Counted from the stretch's first letter, positions 53,778 to 64,000 are shown. The stretch is 64,000 bases of DNA from Dyella sp. 2HG41-7 (GCF_021390675.1 NZ_JAJEJV010000004.1:3472001-3536000); one strand, 5' to 3'. Program-made: numbers and translations. Notes: generated by a model not told the origin, from the letters alone.

Positions 53778-56700
53778 CACACCCTGGCGTTGCGGAACAT
53801 GCGCATCCACGGCGAATCCTCGCCCCAGGAATCCGGATGCCAACTCATCTGCACGCTGCGGAAGACGCGTTCCGGATGCGGCATGAGAATCGTGACGCGT
53901 CCGTCGGCGGCCGTGAACCCAGCCAGACCGCCCGGCGATCCGTTCGGATTGAGCGGATAATTTTCGGTGGGCTTGCCGCGGTTATCCACGAAACGCACCG
54001 CGCCGTTCGACTTGGACGGGCTGCACGCTTGCGGAAAACTCACGCGCCCTTCGCCGTGCGCGACGGCAACCGGAATGCGCGATCCGGTCATACCCTTGAA
54101 GAAGATGCTGGGCGAATCGAGCACTTCGAGCGTCGCCAGGCGCGCTTCGTATTGTTCGGACGCATTGCGCAGGAACTTCGGCCAATGTTGCGCGCCGGGA
54201 ATGATGTCCTTGAGCTGGCTCAACATCTGGCAACCGTTGCACACGCCCAACGCGAACTTGCTGGAGTCGGCAAAGAAGGCCGTGAATTGCGCGCGCAATT
54301 GATCGTTGTAAAGAATCGACGCGGCCCAACCGCGACCCGCGCCGAGCACGTCGCCGTAGGAGAACCCGCCGCACGCGGCGAAGCCGCGGAAGTCGCTGAG
54401 CTTGACGCGACCGCTGACGAGATCGGACATATGCACGTCCACCGCCTCGAAGCCGGCGCGCGTAAACGCAGCCGCCATCTCGACCTGACCGTTCACGCCC
54501 TGCTCGCGCAGAATCGCCACGCGCGGACGGTCGGCCGCCTTTGCGTACGGCTTCGCGATGTCATCCGCCGGATCGAACGTAAGCTTGGGACTGATGCCCG
54601 CATCGGCGTCGTCGACGCGCCAATGCATCTCTTGATCGGCGGTGACCGGGTTGTCGCGCAAGCGCTGCATCGCGTGACTGGTTTCGTTCCACGCGTTGAA
54701 CAACTGCGTCCAGTTCCATTTGAACAACGTATCGCCGTTATGGAATAGCTTGATACCGAGCTTTTCTTTCGGACGTCCAATGCGGCTGCTGACGCCGGCC
54801 AGACCGTGCTTGATCAGCAGCGCCTCGAATGCTTCGCGATTCGCGGCGGCGACCTGCAATACTGCGCCCAGCTCTTCGTTGAAAAGCGCGCGCAGTGCGG
54901 ATTCGCCCCAACCGTCCAGCGTAATTTCCAAGCCGCAATGGCCGGCGAACGCCATCTCCAACAACGTGACGATCGCGCCGCCGTCGGAACGGTCGTGGTA
55001 CGCCAATACCAAACCGTTGCGATTGGCTTCCTGCACCAGATCGAACAGCGCTTTGAGGCGCTTGGCGTCTTCCAGATCCGGCGGCACGCCGCCGCCCCGA
55101 TTGAAGACTTGCGTGAGTGCGGAACCGCCCAAGCGGCAACGTCCTGCGCCGAGGTCGATCAACCACAGATCGGAATCGCCGCGATCCAATCGCAGCTGCG
55201 GCGTCAACGTGCGACGTACATCGCTGACGCGCGCAAAGCCGGTGATCACCAGCGACACGGGAGCGATCGTGCGCTGCGGCGTGTCGCCGTCTTGCCACAC
55301 GGTCTGCATGGAGAGCGAGTCTTTGCCGACCGGAATGGAAATATCCAGCTCCGGGCACAGCTCCATGCCGACGGCTTTCACGGCGTCGAACAGCGCCGCG
55401 TCTTCACCGGGATGATTCACGGCTGCCATCCAGTTGGCGGACAGACGCACTTCACCCAACGAGTCGATCGGCGCGGCGGCCAGATTGGTGATCGCTTCGC
55501 CGACCGCAAGACGCGCCGCGTCCGCGCTGTTGAGCAAAGCGACCGGCGCGCGTTCGGCCATCGCCATCGCTTCGCCTTTGTAACCTTCGAAATCCAGCAA
55601 GGTCACCGCGCAATCGGCCACCGGCACCTGCCACGGACCGACCATCGGATCGCGCGCGCACAAACCGCCCACGGTGCGATCGCCGATGGTGATAAGAAAG
55701 CTCTTGCTGCCGACGGTCGGCAAACGCAGCACGCGCATCAGCGCTTCGTTCATGCCGATACCGCTGAGATCCGGAATCAGATCGATGCGCGGCTTGATGC
55801 GCTTGGCATCGCGATGCATGCGCGGCGCTTTGCCGAACAGCACATCCATCGGCAGATCGATGACCTTCAAATTGCGACGCGGATCGGTGACGCGCAGCAC
55901 GCGTTCCTTGGTGGCCGTACCGACCACCGCGTAAGGGCAACGCTCACGCACGCAAAACGCTTCAAATTCCGCGAGGTTTTCCTGGGCGATGCCCAGCACG
56001 TAGCGTTCCTGCGACTCGTTGCTCCACACCTGCATCGGCGAAAGCGAAGGATCGTCGCACGGCACTTTCGACAAATCGATGTCGCCACCCACACCGGCAT
56101 CGTTGAGCAACTCGGGAATGGCGTTGGACAAACCGCCCGCGCCCACGTCGTGAATGCTCACGATGGGATTGCGCACACCGAGGAACCAGCACGCGTCGAT
56201 CACTTGCTGGCAGCGACGCTCCATTTCCGCGTTGTCGCGTTGCACCGATGCAAAATCCAGTTCCGCACTCGACGCGCCGGACGCCACGGACGACGCCGCG
56301 CCACCGCCCAAACCGATCAACATCGCAGGACCGCCAAGCACGATCACGGCGTGACCCGGCTGTAGTTCCTGCTTCTGCACATCGATGCTTCGGATGTTGG
56401 CGAGACCGCCGGCGATCATGATCGGTTTGTCGTAACCGCGGCGCACGCCTTCTTCGCCGGTTTCGTGCTCGTACGTGCGGAAATAACCGCCCAGGCACGG
56501 ACGGCCGAATTCGTTATTGAACGCGGCAGCGCCAAGCGGGCCGTCGCGCATGATCTCGAACGCGCTCGCCATGCGCGGCGGCAGCGGACGTTCCACTTCC
56601 CACGGTTGCGGATGACCGGGAATGCGCAGATCCGACACGGAAAAGCCGGTCAAGCCGGCCTTCGGTTTGGCGCCGCGACCAGTCGCGCCTTCGTCGCGGA

Positions 56701-57628
56701 TTTCACCGCCCGCGCCCGTTGCCGCACCCGGCCACGGCGCGATCGCCGTGGGGTGATTGTGCGTTTCGACTTTGATGGCGTATTCGATGCGTTCTTCGCT
56801 ATCGCGCCACACGCCATCGGTACCGCACACGAAACGTTTGCCAGCATGACCTTCGACGACGGCGGCGTTGTCCTTGTAGGCCGAAAGCGTGTAAGCCGGC
56901 GAATGCTGATGCGTGTTCTTGATCATGCCGAACAGGCTTTTTTCCTGCGCTTCGCCGTCGACCGTCCAACTGGCGTTGAACACTTTGTGGCGGCAATGCT
57001 CGGAATTGGCCTGCGCGAACATAAAGAGTTCGGCGTCGGTGGGATCGCGACCGAGTTCGGCGTAGCGCTCGGCGAGGTAATCGATCTCGTCGTCGGCCAA
57101 CGCCAGGCCCAATTCTTTGTTGGCCTTGGCCAGCGCAGCGCGCGCATCGAAACCCAGCGCGATATGCACGAGGTTGCCGGGCTGGCCGGCAAGGAACAAA
57201 CCTTGCGCCTGTTCCAGTTGCGTCAGCACCGATTGCGTCATCGGATCGTGCAGGACCGCGAGCACATCGTTGTATCGCGCATCGCTGACAGCGGGCATGC
57301 CGCTTATCTGGTAAGCGATGCCGCGTTCGACGCGTCGTACATCGAATCCGCAGTCGTGCAGGATGTCCGTCGCCTTGCTGGACCACGGCGAAATGGTGCC
57401 CAGACGCGGCACGATCCAAAACGAAGCCGATTCCGGCTTGCTGTCTTTGGCTTCCAGCGCCTCAAGCAAGTGCTTGCGCTGCTCGCCCTCGGGCTCGGCG
57501 GCCGCGTCGATGACATAGACAAACCAGCACGCCTGCACCCGGGCGCCACGATGCAGGGCATCCAGACGGGCATTCAGACGTTCCAGACGAAAAGGCGAGA
57601 GGGCGCTCTGCCCGTCGAGTGCGATCAT
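53768..57628 (-). CDS. purL: Phosphoribosylformylglycinamidine synthase
   Basis: This 1286-aa single-chain PurL of the gammaproteobacterial type performs the fourth step of purine synthesis using glutamine and ATP. The N-terminal domain, two AIRS-like halves (for example [20 protein letters not shown]) and the C-terminal class I glutaminase domain are all present; the last has the nucleophile Cys in [12 protein letters not shown] and His/Glu in [10 protein letters not shown]. The length fits the family (about 1290). No clear ribosome site is seen before the ATG. Confidence 0.97.
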   Translation of the reverse strand: MIALDGQSALSPFRLERLNARLDALHRGARVQACWFVYVIDAAAEPEGEQRKHLLEALEAKDSKPESASFWIVPRLGTISPWSSKATDILHDCGFDVRRVERGIAYQISGMPAVSDARYNDVLAVLHDPMTQSVLTQLEQAQGLFLAGQPGNLVHIALGFDARAALAKANKELGLALADDEIDYLAERYAELGRDPTDAELFMFAQANSEHCRHKVFNASWTVDGEAQEKSLFGMIKNTHQHSPAYTLSAYKDNAAVVEGHAGKRFVCGTDGVWRDSEERIEYAIKVETHNHPTAIAPWPGAATGAGGEIRDEGATGRGAKPKAGLTGFSVSDLRIPGHPQPWEVERPLPPRMASAFEIMRDGPLGAAAFNNEFGRPCLGGYFRTYEHETGEEGVRRGYDKPIMIAGGLANIRSIDVQKQELQPGHAVIVLGGPAMLIGLGGGAASSVASGASSAELDFASVQRDNAEMERRCQQVIDACWFLGVRNPIVSIHDVGAGGLSNAIPELLNDAGVGGDIDLSKVPCDDPSLSPMQVWSNESQERYVLGIAQENLAEFEAFCVRERCPYAVVGTATKERVLRVTDPRRNLKVIDLPMDVLFGKAPRMHRDAKRIKPRIDLIPDLSGIGMNEALMRVLRLPTVGSKSFLITIGDRTVGGLCARDPMVGPWQVPVADCAVTLLDFEGYKGEAMAMAERAPVALLNSADAARLAVGEAITNLAAAPIDSLGEVRLSANWMAAVNHPGEDAALFDAVKAVGMELCPELDISIPVGKDSLSMQTVWQDGDTPQRTIAPVSLVITGFARVSDVRRTLTPQLRLDRGDSDLWLIDLGAGRCRLGGSALTQVFNRGGGVPPDLEDAKRLKALFDLVQEANRNGLVLAYHDRSDGGAIVTLLEMAFAGHCGLEITLDGWGESALRALFNEELGAVLQVAAANREAFEALLIKHGLAGVSSRIGRPKEKLGIKLFHNGDTLFKWNWTQLFNAWNETSHAMQRLRDNPVTADQEMHWRVDDADAGISPKLTFDPADDIAKPYAKAADRPRVAILREQGVNGQVEMAAAFTRAGFEAVDVHMSDLVSGRVKLSDFRGFAACGGFSYGDVLGAGRGWAASILYNDQLRAQFTAFFADSSKFALGVCNGCQMLSQLKDIIPGAQHWPKFLRNASEQYEARLATLEVLDSPSIFFKGMTGSRIPVAVAHGEGRVSFPQACSPSKSNGAVRFVDNRGKPTENYPLNPNGSPGGLAGFTAADGRVTILMPHPERVFRSVQMSWHPDSWGEDSPWMRMFRNARVWCG

Positions 57629-57747
57629 TGCGGGGGAAAAGGCGCTAAGCAGTGGAGTCGGCTATTGTACCTTAGCCACGCCATGCTCGCTTCTATTCCG
57701 GGCGAGACCGGGCAGCCAGACTGGGCTGACGCGCCTTCGCCATCGTG

Positions 57748-58614
57748 CTAAAGCTCGTCGCGAATGCGCATAAATCGCGCAAACCGAGGCTTTCCGCCGG
57801 ATGTCATGCCCTGGTAACGATAAGTGACCGTACTTCCTACCGGCGGCGGATCACGTCGCTGATCGTCGCTAAAGCCCGTGCCGATCCGAAAGCGCGTACC
57901 GTCCGTTCGCTCCACCAGCAGCGCGCCCATCATGCCTTCATATTTGCCTTTGCCGGGCATGTAGGCCACCACGCGCGCTTCGGCGTCGTCGAAGGGCTTG
58001 AATTTCAGCAGATCGTCATTCCGACCGGCGTGATAAAGCGATGCGCCTCGATGCAGCACCAGTCCCTCACCGTCGCCTTGCACGATCTCGTCGAGTTTGC
58101 GCTGTAACGCGGCTTCGTCGGCCACTTTGAATTGTTCTACGGCCTGCACCCAGGGGCGATCGATCTGCGCAATCAGACGTTGGAGCGCAGGAATGCGCCG
58201 ATCGAACGCACCGGATTGGCCCGGCGCGTCGAACACCATGTAATGGATGTGACGCCAGGCTTCATCGTCGGCAGGTTGTTGGCGAACGGTAGACGAGGCT
58301 TGTTCGAATTCGCCGCGCGCCACCCACAACTCGCCATCCAGCGCCGTTTTCGGAAATTTCGCGGTGAACCACGCGGGCGCGTGGATCACGTTGCCGCTGC
58401 GTGTGCGCAGCGCTTCGCCGTCCCAATAGCCGCGCACGCCGTCGTATTTTTCGCTGACCCAATAATCGCCGAGCGCAACGCCAGCGTGATAAAGACTCGG
58501 CAGCGTAACCGGCGATGGCGTCGCCGATACCGCATACACCGGCTGAGCGAGCGCCAGACCGATCAGAAAGGGCAAGACACGCAATGTACTTGCCGCACGT
58601 AGAGATTTCCGCAT
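57748..58614 (-). CDS. Periplasmic ATP-dependent DNA ligase (LigE type)
   Basis: The product is 288 aa. A signal peptide (RVLPFLIGLALAQPVYA) precedes a minimal ligase. The nucleotidyl lysine is K56 in VSEKYDGVRGYW; further ligase motifs are LDGELWV (III), EGLVLHR (IV) and LLKFKPFDDAEARVVAYMPG (V). An OB-fold domain with GTGFSDDQRRDPPPVGSTVTY follows. LigE proteins have no separate DNA-binding domain and join nicks outside the cytoplasm, possibly on incoming or extracellular DNA. GGGGA precedes the ATG at 58614. Confidence 0.9.
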   Translation of the reverse strand: MRKSLRAASTLRVLPFLIGLALAQPVYAVSATPSPVTLPSLYHAGVALGDYWVSEKYDGVRGYWDGEALRTRSGNVIHAPAWFTAKFPKTALDGELWVARGEFEQASSTVRQQPADDEAWRHIHYMVFDAPGQSGAFDRRIPALQRLIAQIDRPWVQAVEQFKVADEAALQRKLDEIVQGDGEGLVLHRGASLYHAGRNDDLLKFKPFDDAEARVVAYMPGKGKYEGMMGALLVERTDGTRFRIGTGFSDDQRRDPPPVGSTVTYRYQGMTSGGKPRFARFMRIRDEL

Positions 58615-58712
58615 GACACATCCCCGAGAATCCAATGACCCATTCGCCGCTTTCGCGCGCGAAGCAAAAACGCGGGTCTATTGTCGGTACGTGTCTAAGC
58701 CGGATCGATGGA

Positions 58713-59498
58713 TCAACTTCCCTTGGTTGCGTGCGCCTGCACCGCTTGCAGCATCTGCTCGGGCGTCAGATAGCCGCCAATCATCGTGCCGTCTTCGGTA
58801 TACACCGCCGGCGTGCCGGTAACGCCCAAACGCAATCCCAGATCGAATTGGTTCTTGACCGGGTTGTCGCACGTCGCCGCTTTGGGTTCGTGGCCCTTCT
58901 TCGCGTCGGTAAACGCATCGTTGCGATGGGCCGAACACCAGATCGACACCATCTCTTTATACGTGGCGGTGGGTTGGCCGTCGTCGCCGATCACGCCCGA
59001 ACGCGGCCATGCCAGATACTCAACAGCGATACCCTCTTTGTTGAGGTCTTTGATCTGGTCGTGCAGCACGCGGCAATACGGACACGTGACGTCGGTGAAT
59101 ACCGTCACCGTGTATTTGGGATGCTCGGGTGCGAACACGATGCGGTCCGACGCCGGCACTTTCGCGAGCTCCGATTTGCGAAACGTCGCCCAGGCGCTTT
59201 CGCTGAGGTTTGCGCCGTTGTTCGCATCGATCAGACTTCCGTCCATGACGTACTTGCCATCGGCGCTCATGTAGATCAAATGGCCCGACGCAATCACCTG
59301 GTAGAACCCAGGCATCGGCGAGGGCGTGATTTGATCGATCTTGGCCTTGGGAACCAGCCGCTGAAGGGTTTGGCGCACGACATTTTCAGGGGTTGCCGTC
59401 GCGGCGGGCGGCGGCGTGCTGACCGTTGCCGCCATGGCCGCACCTGCTTGGATCGCCAGCACACCAGTGCAAAGCATCCGCCAGAACTTCTTGGACAT
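58713..59498 (-). CDS. dsbC: Thiol:disulfide interchange protein DsbC
   Basis: This 261-aa periplasmic disulfide isomerase has a signal peptide (MSKKFWRMLCTGVLAIQAGA...AMA). An N-terminal dimerisation domain (about 38-95) and a thioredoxin-fold domain follow, with active site CPYC at 139-142 (FTDVTCPYCRVLH) and the cis-Pro loop GVTGTPAVYTEDG. A second Cys pair (WCSAH and ATCDN) is also kept. The start at 59498 follows AGAGG and begins the signal peptide. Confidence 0.94.
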   Translation of the reverse strand: MSKKFWRMLCTGVLAIQAGAAMAATVSTPPPAATATPENVVRQTLQRLVPKAKIDQITPSPMPGFYQVIASGHLIYMSADGKYVMDGSLIDANNGANLSESAWATFRKSELAKVPASDRIVFAPEHPKYTVTVFTDVTCPYCRVLHDQIKDLNKEGIAVEYLAWPRSGVIGDDGQPTATYKEMVSIWCSAHRNDAFTDAKKGHEPKAATCDNPVKNQFDLGLRLGVTGTPAVYTEDGTMIGGYLTPEQMLQAVQAHATKGS

Positions 59499-59627
59499 CA
59501 CAACCTCTTCGACTGCGCCGAGATCAACGGGGAAGGCGCGAATTATCGCATTTCTGCCGCAGCAACGCGCTGTCAGCGCGATGCTCACCGCAGCATCACT
59601 TCATGCCTACAAGGCGATCTTACGCTG

Positions 59628-60551
59628 CTAACCGCGCGGATGATGCTGGGCGTGCAGGCGTTTCAGTCCTTCCTTGGCGACCAGCGTATAAATTTGCGTG
59701 GTGCTCAACGCGCTGTGACCCAAGAGCATCTGCAAAGCGCGTAGGTCCGCGCCATGATTGAGCAAATGCGTGGCGAAGGAATGCCGCAAAACGTGCGGTG
59801 AAATGCGCTTGGCGTTGATGCCCACGGCGACGGCGTAGCGCTTGACCAAGGTCCAGAACATCTGCCGCGTCATGCCTTCGCCGCGCTTGCTCAAGAAGAG
59901 CGCGGCCGGCTGTCGACCTTTGGCGAGCGCGGGGCGCGCCTGGGCCAGGTAGGTCTGGATGTATTCCATCGCCACCTCGCCGACCGGCACCAGTCGATCC
60001 TTGCCGCCCTTACCGGTGACGCGCAGCACGCCTTGGCGCATGTTCAACGCGGCCAGCGGCAATTCGACCAATTCGGAAACGCGCAAGCCCGAGGCGTACA
60101 TCAATTCCAGCATCGCACGGTCGCGCAAGCCGAGCGTGGCCGAGACATCGGGCGCATGCAGCAAGCCTTCCACCTCGCGCTCCGCCAAGGCTTTGGGCAA
60201 GCTGCGCGGCATTTTTGGGCGTTCGATCAACAAGGTGGGATCGTCGAACCCCGGCTCGTTGCGCGCGAGCGATGCGTAATAACGGCGAAATGCCGATTGG
60301 CGGCGCGCCATCGAACGAACCGCCACCGGCTGCGAGCCGTGGAACGCCGATAGATCCTCGCGTTGCGCGGTGCGCAGCTGACGGCCGCGTGTCGCCAGCC
60401 AGCGCGCCAGGGTTTCGAGGTCTTGCTTGTACGCATCGAGCGTGCGCTCGGCGAGCCCGTCCTCGGACCAGATACGCTCGATAAAAGCAGCGATTTCCTG
60501 TTGGTCGGCGTCCGAAATGGGCGCGGGCTCTTTACGGATGTTCTCTTTCAT
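59628..60551 (-). CDS. xerD: Site-specific tyrosine recombinase XerD
   Basis: The product is 307 aa. With XerC it resolves chromosome dimers at dif. All catalytic residues are visible: R157 (SGLRVSEL), the beta-hairpin Lys in TGKGGKDRLVP, H253 and R256 (PHVLRHSFATHLL), H279 (LLGHSALSTTQIY) and Y288. The N-terminal SAM-like core-binding domain covers about residues 15-100. The start is uncertain (60551, 60569 or 60596, none with a good ribosome site); I chose the one giving the usual length. It is next to dsbC, as often seen in Xanthomonadales. Confidence 0.95.
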   Translation of the reverse strand: MKENIRKEPAPISDADQQEIAAFIERIWSEDGLAERTLDAYKQDLETLARWLATRGRQLRTAQREDLSAFHGSQPVAVRSMARRQSAFRRYYASLARNEPGFDDPTLLIERPKMPRSLPKALAEREVEGLLHAPDVSATLGLRDRAMLELMYASGLRVSELVELPLAALNMRQGVLRVTGKGGKDRLVPVGEVAMEYIQTYLAQARPALAKGRQPAALFLSKRGEGMTRQMFWTLVKRYAVAVGINAKRISPHVLRHSFATHLLNHGADLRALQMLLGHSALSTTQIYTLVAKEGLKRLHAQHHPRG

Positions 60552-60594
60552 GCGCACGATGCTGGGCATAGACCGCGCAAGGTGCAAGCGATCC

Positions 60595-61095
60595 ATGACA
60601 CAAACGACAACGCAGGATGTGATGTGCCCGCTGTGGCGACGCTTGTTCGCACTGCTCTATGACTTGGTTGCGGTGATCGCCATCGTGATGGTGGTGGGAA
60701 TGATCTGCCAACTGGCCACGCACGGAAACCTGATCACCACCGGCGCAAACGTGCATATCGCGTGGTGGTATCAGCCATTGCAAGCGCTGATGGTGGCTGC
60801 GTATTTTCTGGTTTCGTGGTTGCGCGGCGGACAGACTTTGGGCATGCGGCCGTGGCGCATTCGAGTGACATCCAACGGAGGCGCTCGATTGGCGCCCAAG
60901 CAGGCGCTGCTTCGGTTGATTGTCGCCGCCCTGCCCTTGTCGCTCCTGGCGCTAGCGCCTTATTCCGGCCCGCGAACGGCGCTCTGGGCCGTCGCGATCG
61001 GCTGGTGTGTCTGGTTTGCGGTGGCGTTGGTCGATCGTCATCGCCGAACGCTGCACGATATCGTCGCCGGTTCAGAGGTGCGTCGAATCGGATGA
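60595..61095 (+). CDS. RDD family membrane protein
   Basis: The product is 166 aa. The RDD domain is recognised by LWRRLFALLYDLVAVIAIVM (Arg followed by two Asp-bearing helices in the family; here R and D in helix 1), SWLRGGQTLGMRPWRIRVTS and LVDRHRRTLHDIVAGSEVRR. Four helices are predicted. The function is unknown. It is divergent from xerD; the two 5' ends are less than 50 bp apart. Confidence 0.85.
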   Translation: MTQTTTQDVMCPLWRRLFALLYDLVAVIAIVMVVGMICQLATHGNLITTGANVHIAWWYQPLQALMVAAYFLVSWLRGGQTLGMRPWRIRVTSNGGARLAPKQALLRLIVAALPLSLLALAPYSGPRTALWAVAIGWCVWFAVALVDRHRRTLHDIVAGSEVRRIG

Positions 61096-61243
61096 AAACT
61101 TGGCGTCACTGGGGCGCGTGAGACGATCGGACTTCACCTAATTCATAACTATCTGACCCACAAAGAAACTTTGGTCTGCCGCAACGCAACATCAGAGACG
61201 CTAACCGGCTATGATATGACTTTAGACCGCCGGTCAGTTCCCC

Positions 61244-62515
61244 ATGCTTTATCAGTTCCACGAATGGCAACGCGCTTTTCTCGGCCCGCTCAGCCACTAC
61301 GCCGAAGCCAGCGCTCGCATGCTCTCCGACCCCAGCAGCCCGCTCTCGCACATCCCGGGCGCGCAACGCATGGCGGCGGGGTATGAGCTGATCCATCGCC
61401 TGGGCAAGGATTACGAAAAACCCGCGTTCGGCATTCACAGCATCACCAACCCGCAAGGCAATCAAATCGCCATCGTCGAGCGCATCGACATGGAGACGCC
61501 GTTCTGCCAACTGCGTCGCTTCAAGCGCTTCAGCGACGATCCGGAAACCATCGAAAAGATGAAGACCGAACCGGTGGTGCTGGTGGTGGCGCCGTTGTCG
61601 GGGCACCACTCCACATTACTGCGCGACACCGTGCGCACGCTGCTGCTCGATCACAAGGTGTACATCACCGATTGGACGGATGCGCGCATGGTTCCCGCGT
61701 CGGCGGGCGCGTTCCATCTGGACGACTACGTCGCGACCATCGAAACGTTTATCCGTCACATCGGCGCCGAATCGCTGCATGTGATCTCGGTCTGCCAACC
61801 CACCGTGCCGGTGCTGGCGGCCATTTCCTTGATGGCCGCCCGCGGCGAAGCCACGCCACGCAGCATGACGATGATGGGCGGCCCGATCGATCCGCGCCGC
61901 AGCCCCACCAGCGTCAACAACCTCGCCACTCAACAACCGCTGAGCTGGTTCAAGGGCAACGTGATCCACACCGTACCGCCGAACTATCCGGGGCATGGGC
62001 GCGAGGTGTATCCGGGCTTTCTGCAGCACGCCGGATTTATCGCGATGAATCCGGGCCGTCATCTGACGTCGCATTGGGACTTCTATCTCAACCTGTTGCG
62101 CGGCGACGAAGACGACGCGCAGGCGCATCGCAAGTTCTACGACGAATACAACGCCGTGCTCGATATGCCGGCGGAGTATTACCTCGACACGATCAGCACG
62201 GTGTTCCAGCAATTCCTGCTGCCGCGCGGCGTGTGGGACGTGAACGGCGAGCGCGTGGATCCTTCGGCGATCAAGCGCACCAGTCTGCTTACCATTGAAG
62301 GCGAGTTGGACGACATCTCCGGCATCGGCCAGACGGAAGCGGCGCACGACTTGTGCACCGGCATCCCGCAATCGCGCCGCCTGCACCGCATGATTCACGG
62401 CGCCGGCCACTACGGCATTTTCAGCGGACGTCGTTGGCGCGAAGTGGTGTATCCGCAAGTGCGCGACTTTATTCGCCGCTCGGATATGGCGCTGGTGTCG
62501 ACCAAGCGCGCCTGA
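61244..62515 (+). CDS. phaZ: Intracellular polyhydroxybutyrate depolymerase
   Basis: The product is 423 aa with no signal peptide. This PhaZ of the Ralstonia type breaks down native PHB granules in the cell. The active-site nucleophile is a cysteine, C184 in VISVCQPTVPV, which replaces the lipase-box serine as in this group. PLSGHHSTLLRDTVRTLL and HLTSHWDFYLNLL are also typical, and the C-terminal catalytic His is in MIHGAGHYGIFSGRRW. No PHA synthase gene is in the window. A hairpin terminator follows. Confidence 0.93.
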   Translation: MLYQFHEWQRAFLGPLSHYAEASARMLSDPSSPLSHIPGAQRMAAGYELIHRLGKDYEKPAFGIHSITNPQGNQIAIVERIDMETPFCQLRRFKRFSDDPETIEKMKTEPVVLVVAPLSGHHSTLLRDTVRTLLLDHKVYITDWTDARMVPASAGAFHLDDYVATIETFIRHIGAESLHVISVCQPTVPVLAAISLMAARGEATPRSMTMMGGPIDPRRSPTSVNNLATQQPLSWFKGNVIHTVPPNYPGHGREVYPGFLQHAGFIAMNPGRHLTSHWDFYLNLLRGDEDDAQAHRKFYDEYNAVLDMPAEYYLDTISTVFQQFLLPRGVWDVNGERVDPSAIKRTSLLTIEGELDDISGIGQTEAAHDLCTGIPQSRRLHRMIHGAGHYGIFSGRRWREVVYPQVRDFIRRSDMALVSTKRA

Positions 62516-62519
62516 TGCG

Positions 62520-62540
62520 TTCTCCCCGTTTTGGGGAGAA
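62520..62540. terminator. Hairpin terminator between phaZ and ltaE
   Basis: Perfect 8-bp stem TTCTCCCC-GTTTT-GGGGAGAA between convergent genes. The trailing T content is low on the plus strand (TCGCTTT). Confidence 0.6.
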
Positions 62541-62545
62541 TCGCT

Positions 62546-63562
62546 TTAACGGACGAAAAAGGCCTTGAATGCGGTGATGACGCGTTCGATGCCGGCATCG
62601 TCGATATCCAGATGCGTCACCAAACGCAGCGTCGGCAGATAGCCGATGCTGATGCGAATCGATGCGGCGCGCAGATGCGCATCCAATTCGCGCAAGCGAT
62701 CCGCTGGCACGTCGATAAACACCATGTTGGTGTGCTGGCCGAGCAACTGGATGCCCGGAATATCGCGCAGGCTACTCGCCAGTTGCACGGCGCGTGCATG
62801 ATCGTCCGCCAAACGGGCGACGTGATGATCCAACGCATGCAAACACGCCGCCGCAAGCATGCCCGCCTGACGCCAGCCGCCGCCGGCGACTTTGCGCCAA
62901 CGCCGCGCCTTGTCGATCAACGCTGCGGAACCGACGAGCACCGATCCCACCGGCGCGCCCAGCCCTTTCGACAAACAAATCGAAACGCTGTCGAAATACC
63001 GCGCGATATCGCGCACCGACACGCCGCCGCCGATCGCGGCGTTATAAAGACGCGCGCCATCCAGATGCAACGCCAGCTTGCGGTCGCGCGCAAAAGCATG
63101 CGCAGCGCTCAAGTAATCCATCGGCAACACGCGACCGTGCCAGGTGTTTTCCAGCGCCAGCAACCGAGTGCGCGCGAAATGCGGATCGATCGGCTTGATT
63201 GCCGCGGCGACCTTGTCTAGCGGCAACGTGCCATCGGCATCGTGCGCGATCGGCTGCGGCTGAATCGAGCCAAGCACGGCCGCGCCGCCGCCTTCGAATT
63301 TATACGTATGCGCATCGGCGCCGACGAGGTATTCGTCGCCGCGCTCGCAATGCGACATCAAGGCAAGCAGATTGGATTGCGTACCCGATGGCACGAACAA
63401 GCCCGCTTCGAATCCGAGATCGCCGGCAAGTCGCTGTTGCAGCGCATTGACGGTGGGATCTTCGCCGTAAACATCGTCGCCGACCTCGGCATCGAGCATC
63501 GCCTCGCGCATCGCGCGCGTGGGGCGCGTCACCGTATCGCTGCGTAGATCGACCCAGTCCAT
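62546..63562 (-). CDS. ltaE: Low-specificity L-threonine aldolase
   Basis: This 338-aa PLP enzyme cleaves threonine to glycine and acetaldehyde. It begins [18 protein letters not shown], a family hallmark. [14 protein letters not shown] gives the PLP-binding Asp and Arg, and the PLP lysine is in [23 protein letters not shown] precedes the ATG. Confidence 0.94.
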   Translation of the reverse strand: MDWVDLRSDTVTRPTRAMREAMLDAEVGDDVYGEDPTVNALQQRLAGDLGFEAGLFVPSGTQSNLLALMSHCERGDEYLVGADAHTYKFEGGGAAVLGSIQPQPIAHDADGTLPLDKVAAAIKPIDPHFARTRLLALENTWHGRVLPMDYLSAAHAFARDRKLALHLDGARLYNAAIGGGVSVRDIARYFDSVSICLSKGLGAPVGSVLVGSAALIDKARRWRKVAGGGWRQAGMLAAACLHALDHHVARLADDHARAVQLASSLRDIPGIQLLGQHTNMVFIDVPADRLRELDAHLRAASIRISIGYLPTLRLVTHLDIDDAGIERVITAFKAFFVR

Positions 63563-63637
63563 GACATACCTCGTTGACGGACGAAACAGTCTTCCACTTT
63601 GCCGCTCATGCGAGCGAACGGCAAGTCGTCTTTCGCC

Positions 63638-64000
63638 CTAAATCGCGTCCCGCCATGCGCTAGGCGGCAAAATGGCGAATAAGCCATCGCGCTTCGTACG
63701 GCGTGCAAGTCGTAAAAGTTCGTCGTCGCGTGTCAGTAACGCCACCGCGCCCGCTTGCAGGGCCAATTCCAGAAACTTTTGATCGTCGCGGTCTCGACAG
63801 CGCGGCAAGGCGATGTCGCCGGCTTCCATCATGTCCGCGACGCTCAGATTTCGTACGTGCTTATCAGACAGCGCAATCGCTTGCGCCTGCCGCTCAGCAC
63901 TCAGTTTAAGCTGCGAATACGACAGCACCGCGTGCCATTCGGCGCGGCAATCGTTACGCGTAACAAGCTCGATCTCCCCGGCTTGCGCCGCCGTCAACAA
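63638..64000 (-). CDS. PIN-domain protein (COG1569-like), N-terminus outside the window
   Basis: The visible part is 120 residues and is cut by the window end. The pattern CRDRDDQKFLELALQAGAVALLTRDDELL is the second half of a PIN nuclease active site (Asp residues in CRDRDDQKF and TRDDELL). The likely N-terminal part with the first Asp (LDTN-type) lies beyond 64000. Such proteins are single-strand RNases, often toxins with an antitoxin gene next to them; no antitoxin is seen downstream here, but the upstream side is not visible. Confidence 0.7.
   Translation of the reverse strand: MLTAAQAGEIELVTRNDCRAEWHAVLSYSQLKLSAERQAQAIALSDKHVRNLSVADMMEAGDIALPRCRDRDDQKFLELALQAGAVALLTRDDELLRLARRTKRDGLFAILPPSAWRDAI

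Noticed and set aside
54806-56365. Long open frame on the plus strand opposite purL
   Set aside because: Antisense shadow with an Arg/His/Gln-rich translation; purL on the other strand is certain.

Overview
The window looks like a chromosomal segment of a gammaproteobacterium of the order Xanthomonadales, most likely near Dyella, Rhodanobacter or Luteibacter. This is inferred from moderately high GC, from gene orders typical of the order (nrdR-glyA, rib-nusB-thiL-pgpA, purL...dsbC-xerD), and from interspersed REP-like palindromes of the CCCTCTCCCC type. Most genes are core housekeeping genes. I see no phage, no IS transposase, no CRISPR array, no rRNA and no tRNA.

Layout. Positions 1-2900, plus strand: a secreted DUF4124 protein, proS and a small H-NS-type protein. 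From 2922 to 35218 every gene is on the minus strand. This block holds, in map order: a ThrE-type exporter; an NfeD/SPFH pair; a 17-kb efflux operon (5866-22623); an iron-regulated hemP unit (22795-23740); an aldo/keto reductase; an orphan secreted protein; and pgpA-thiL-nusB-ribH, ldcA, a GH3 glycosidase, ribBX-like, ribE and ribD. An FMN riboswitch lies between ribD and ribE. Then come cysM, nrdR-glyA, a DUF817 protein, ettA, pyrF, a large trypsin-fold protease, uppP, a DUF1444 protein, def, cstA with its small partner, two tandem DUF2127 genes, an EamA transporter with a glycosyltransferase, purL, a periplasmic ATP-dependent DNA ligase, dsbC, xerD, an RDD protein, an intracellular PHB depolymerase, ltaE and a PIN-domain gene cut by the window end.

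The most notable system is the efflux operon. In transcription order it has one periplasmic adaptor (HlyD family), one MacB/LolD-type ATPase, then eight MacB/FtsX-type permease genes in strict A-B-A-B-A-B-A-B alternation, a secreted S33-type alpha/beta hydrolase, an NtrC-family response regulator and an NtrY-like histidine kinase. The eight permeases are four tandem copies of a two-gene module. The copies nearest the ATPase form one subfamily and the distal two another, which suggests two rounds of duplication. In front of the adaptor gene lies a full match to the sigma-54 promoter consensus (TGGCACG-N4-TTGC), an IHF-like site, and a perfect TGTCCGCGGACA palindrome with further half sites about 100 bp upstream. 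This is the layout expected for activation by the NtrC-type regulator encoded at the far end of the same operon.

Other points of interest: a canonical Fur box over the hemP promoter, followed by an unrecognised gene; a RibA-like domain without its zinc cysteines (RibBX type); a 161-bp nested inverted repeat between ribD and cysM; a 217-bp element with perfect 18-bp terminal inverted repeats; and REP-like palindromes arranged as four inverted pairs.
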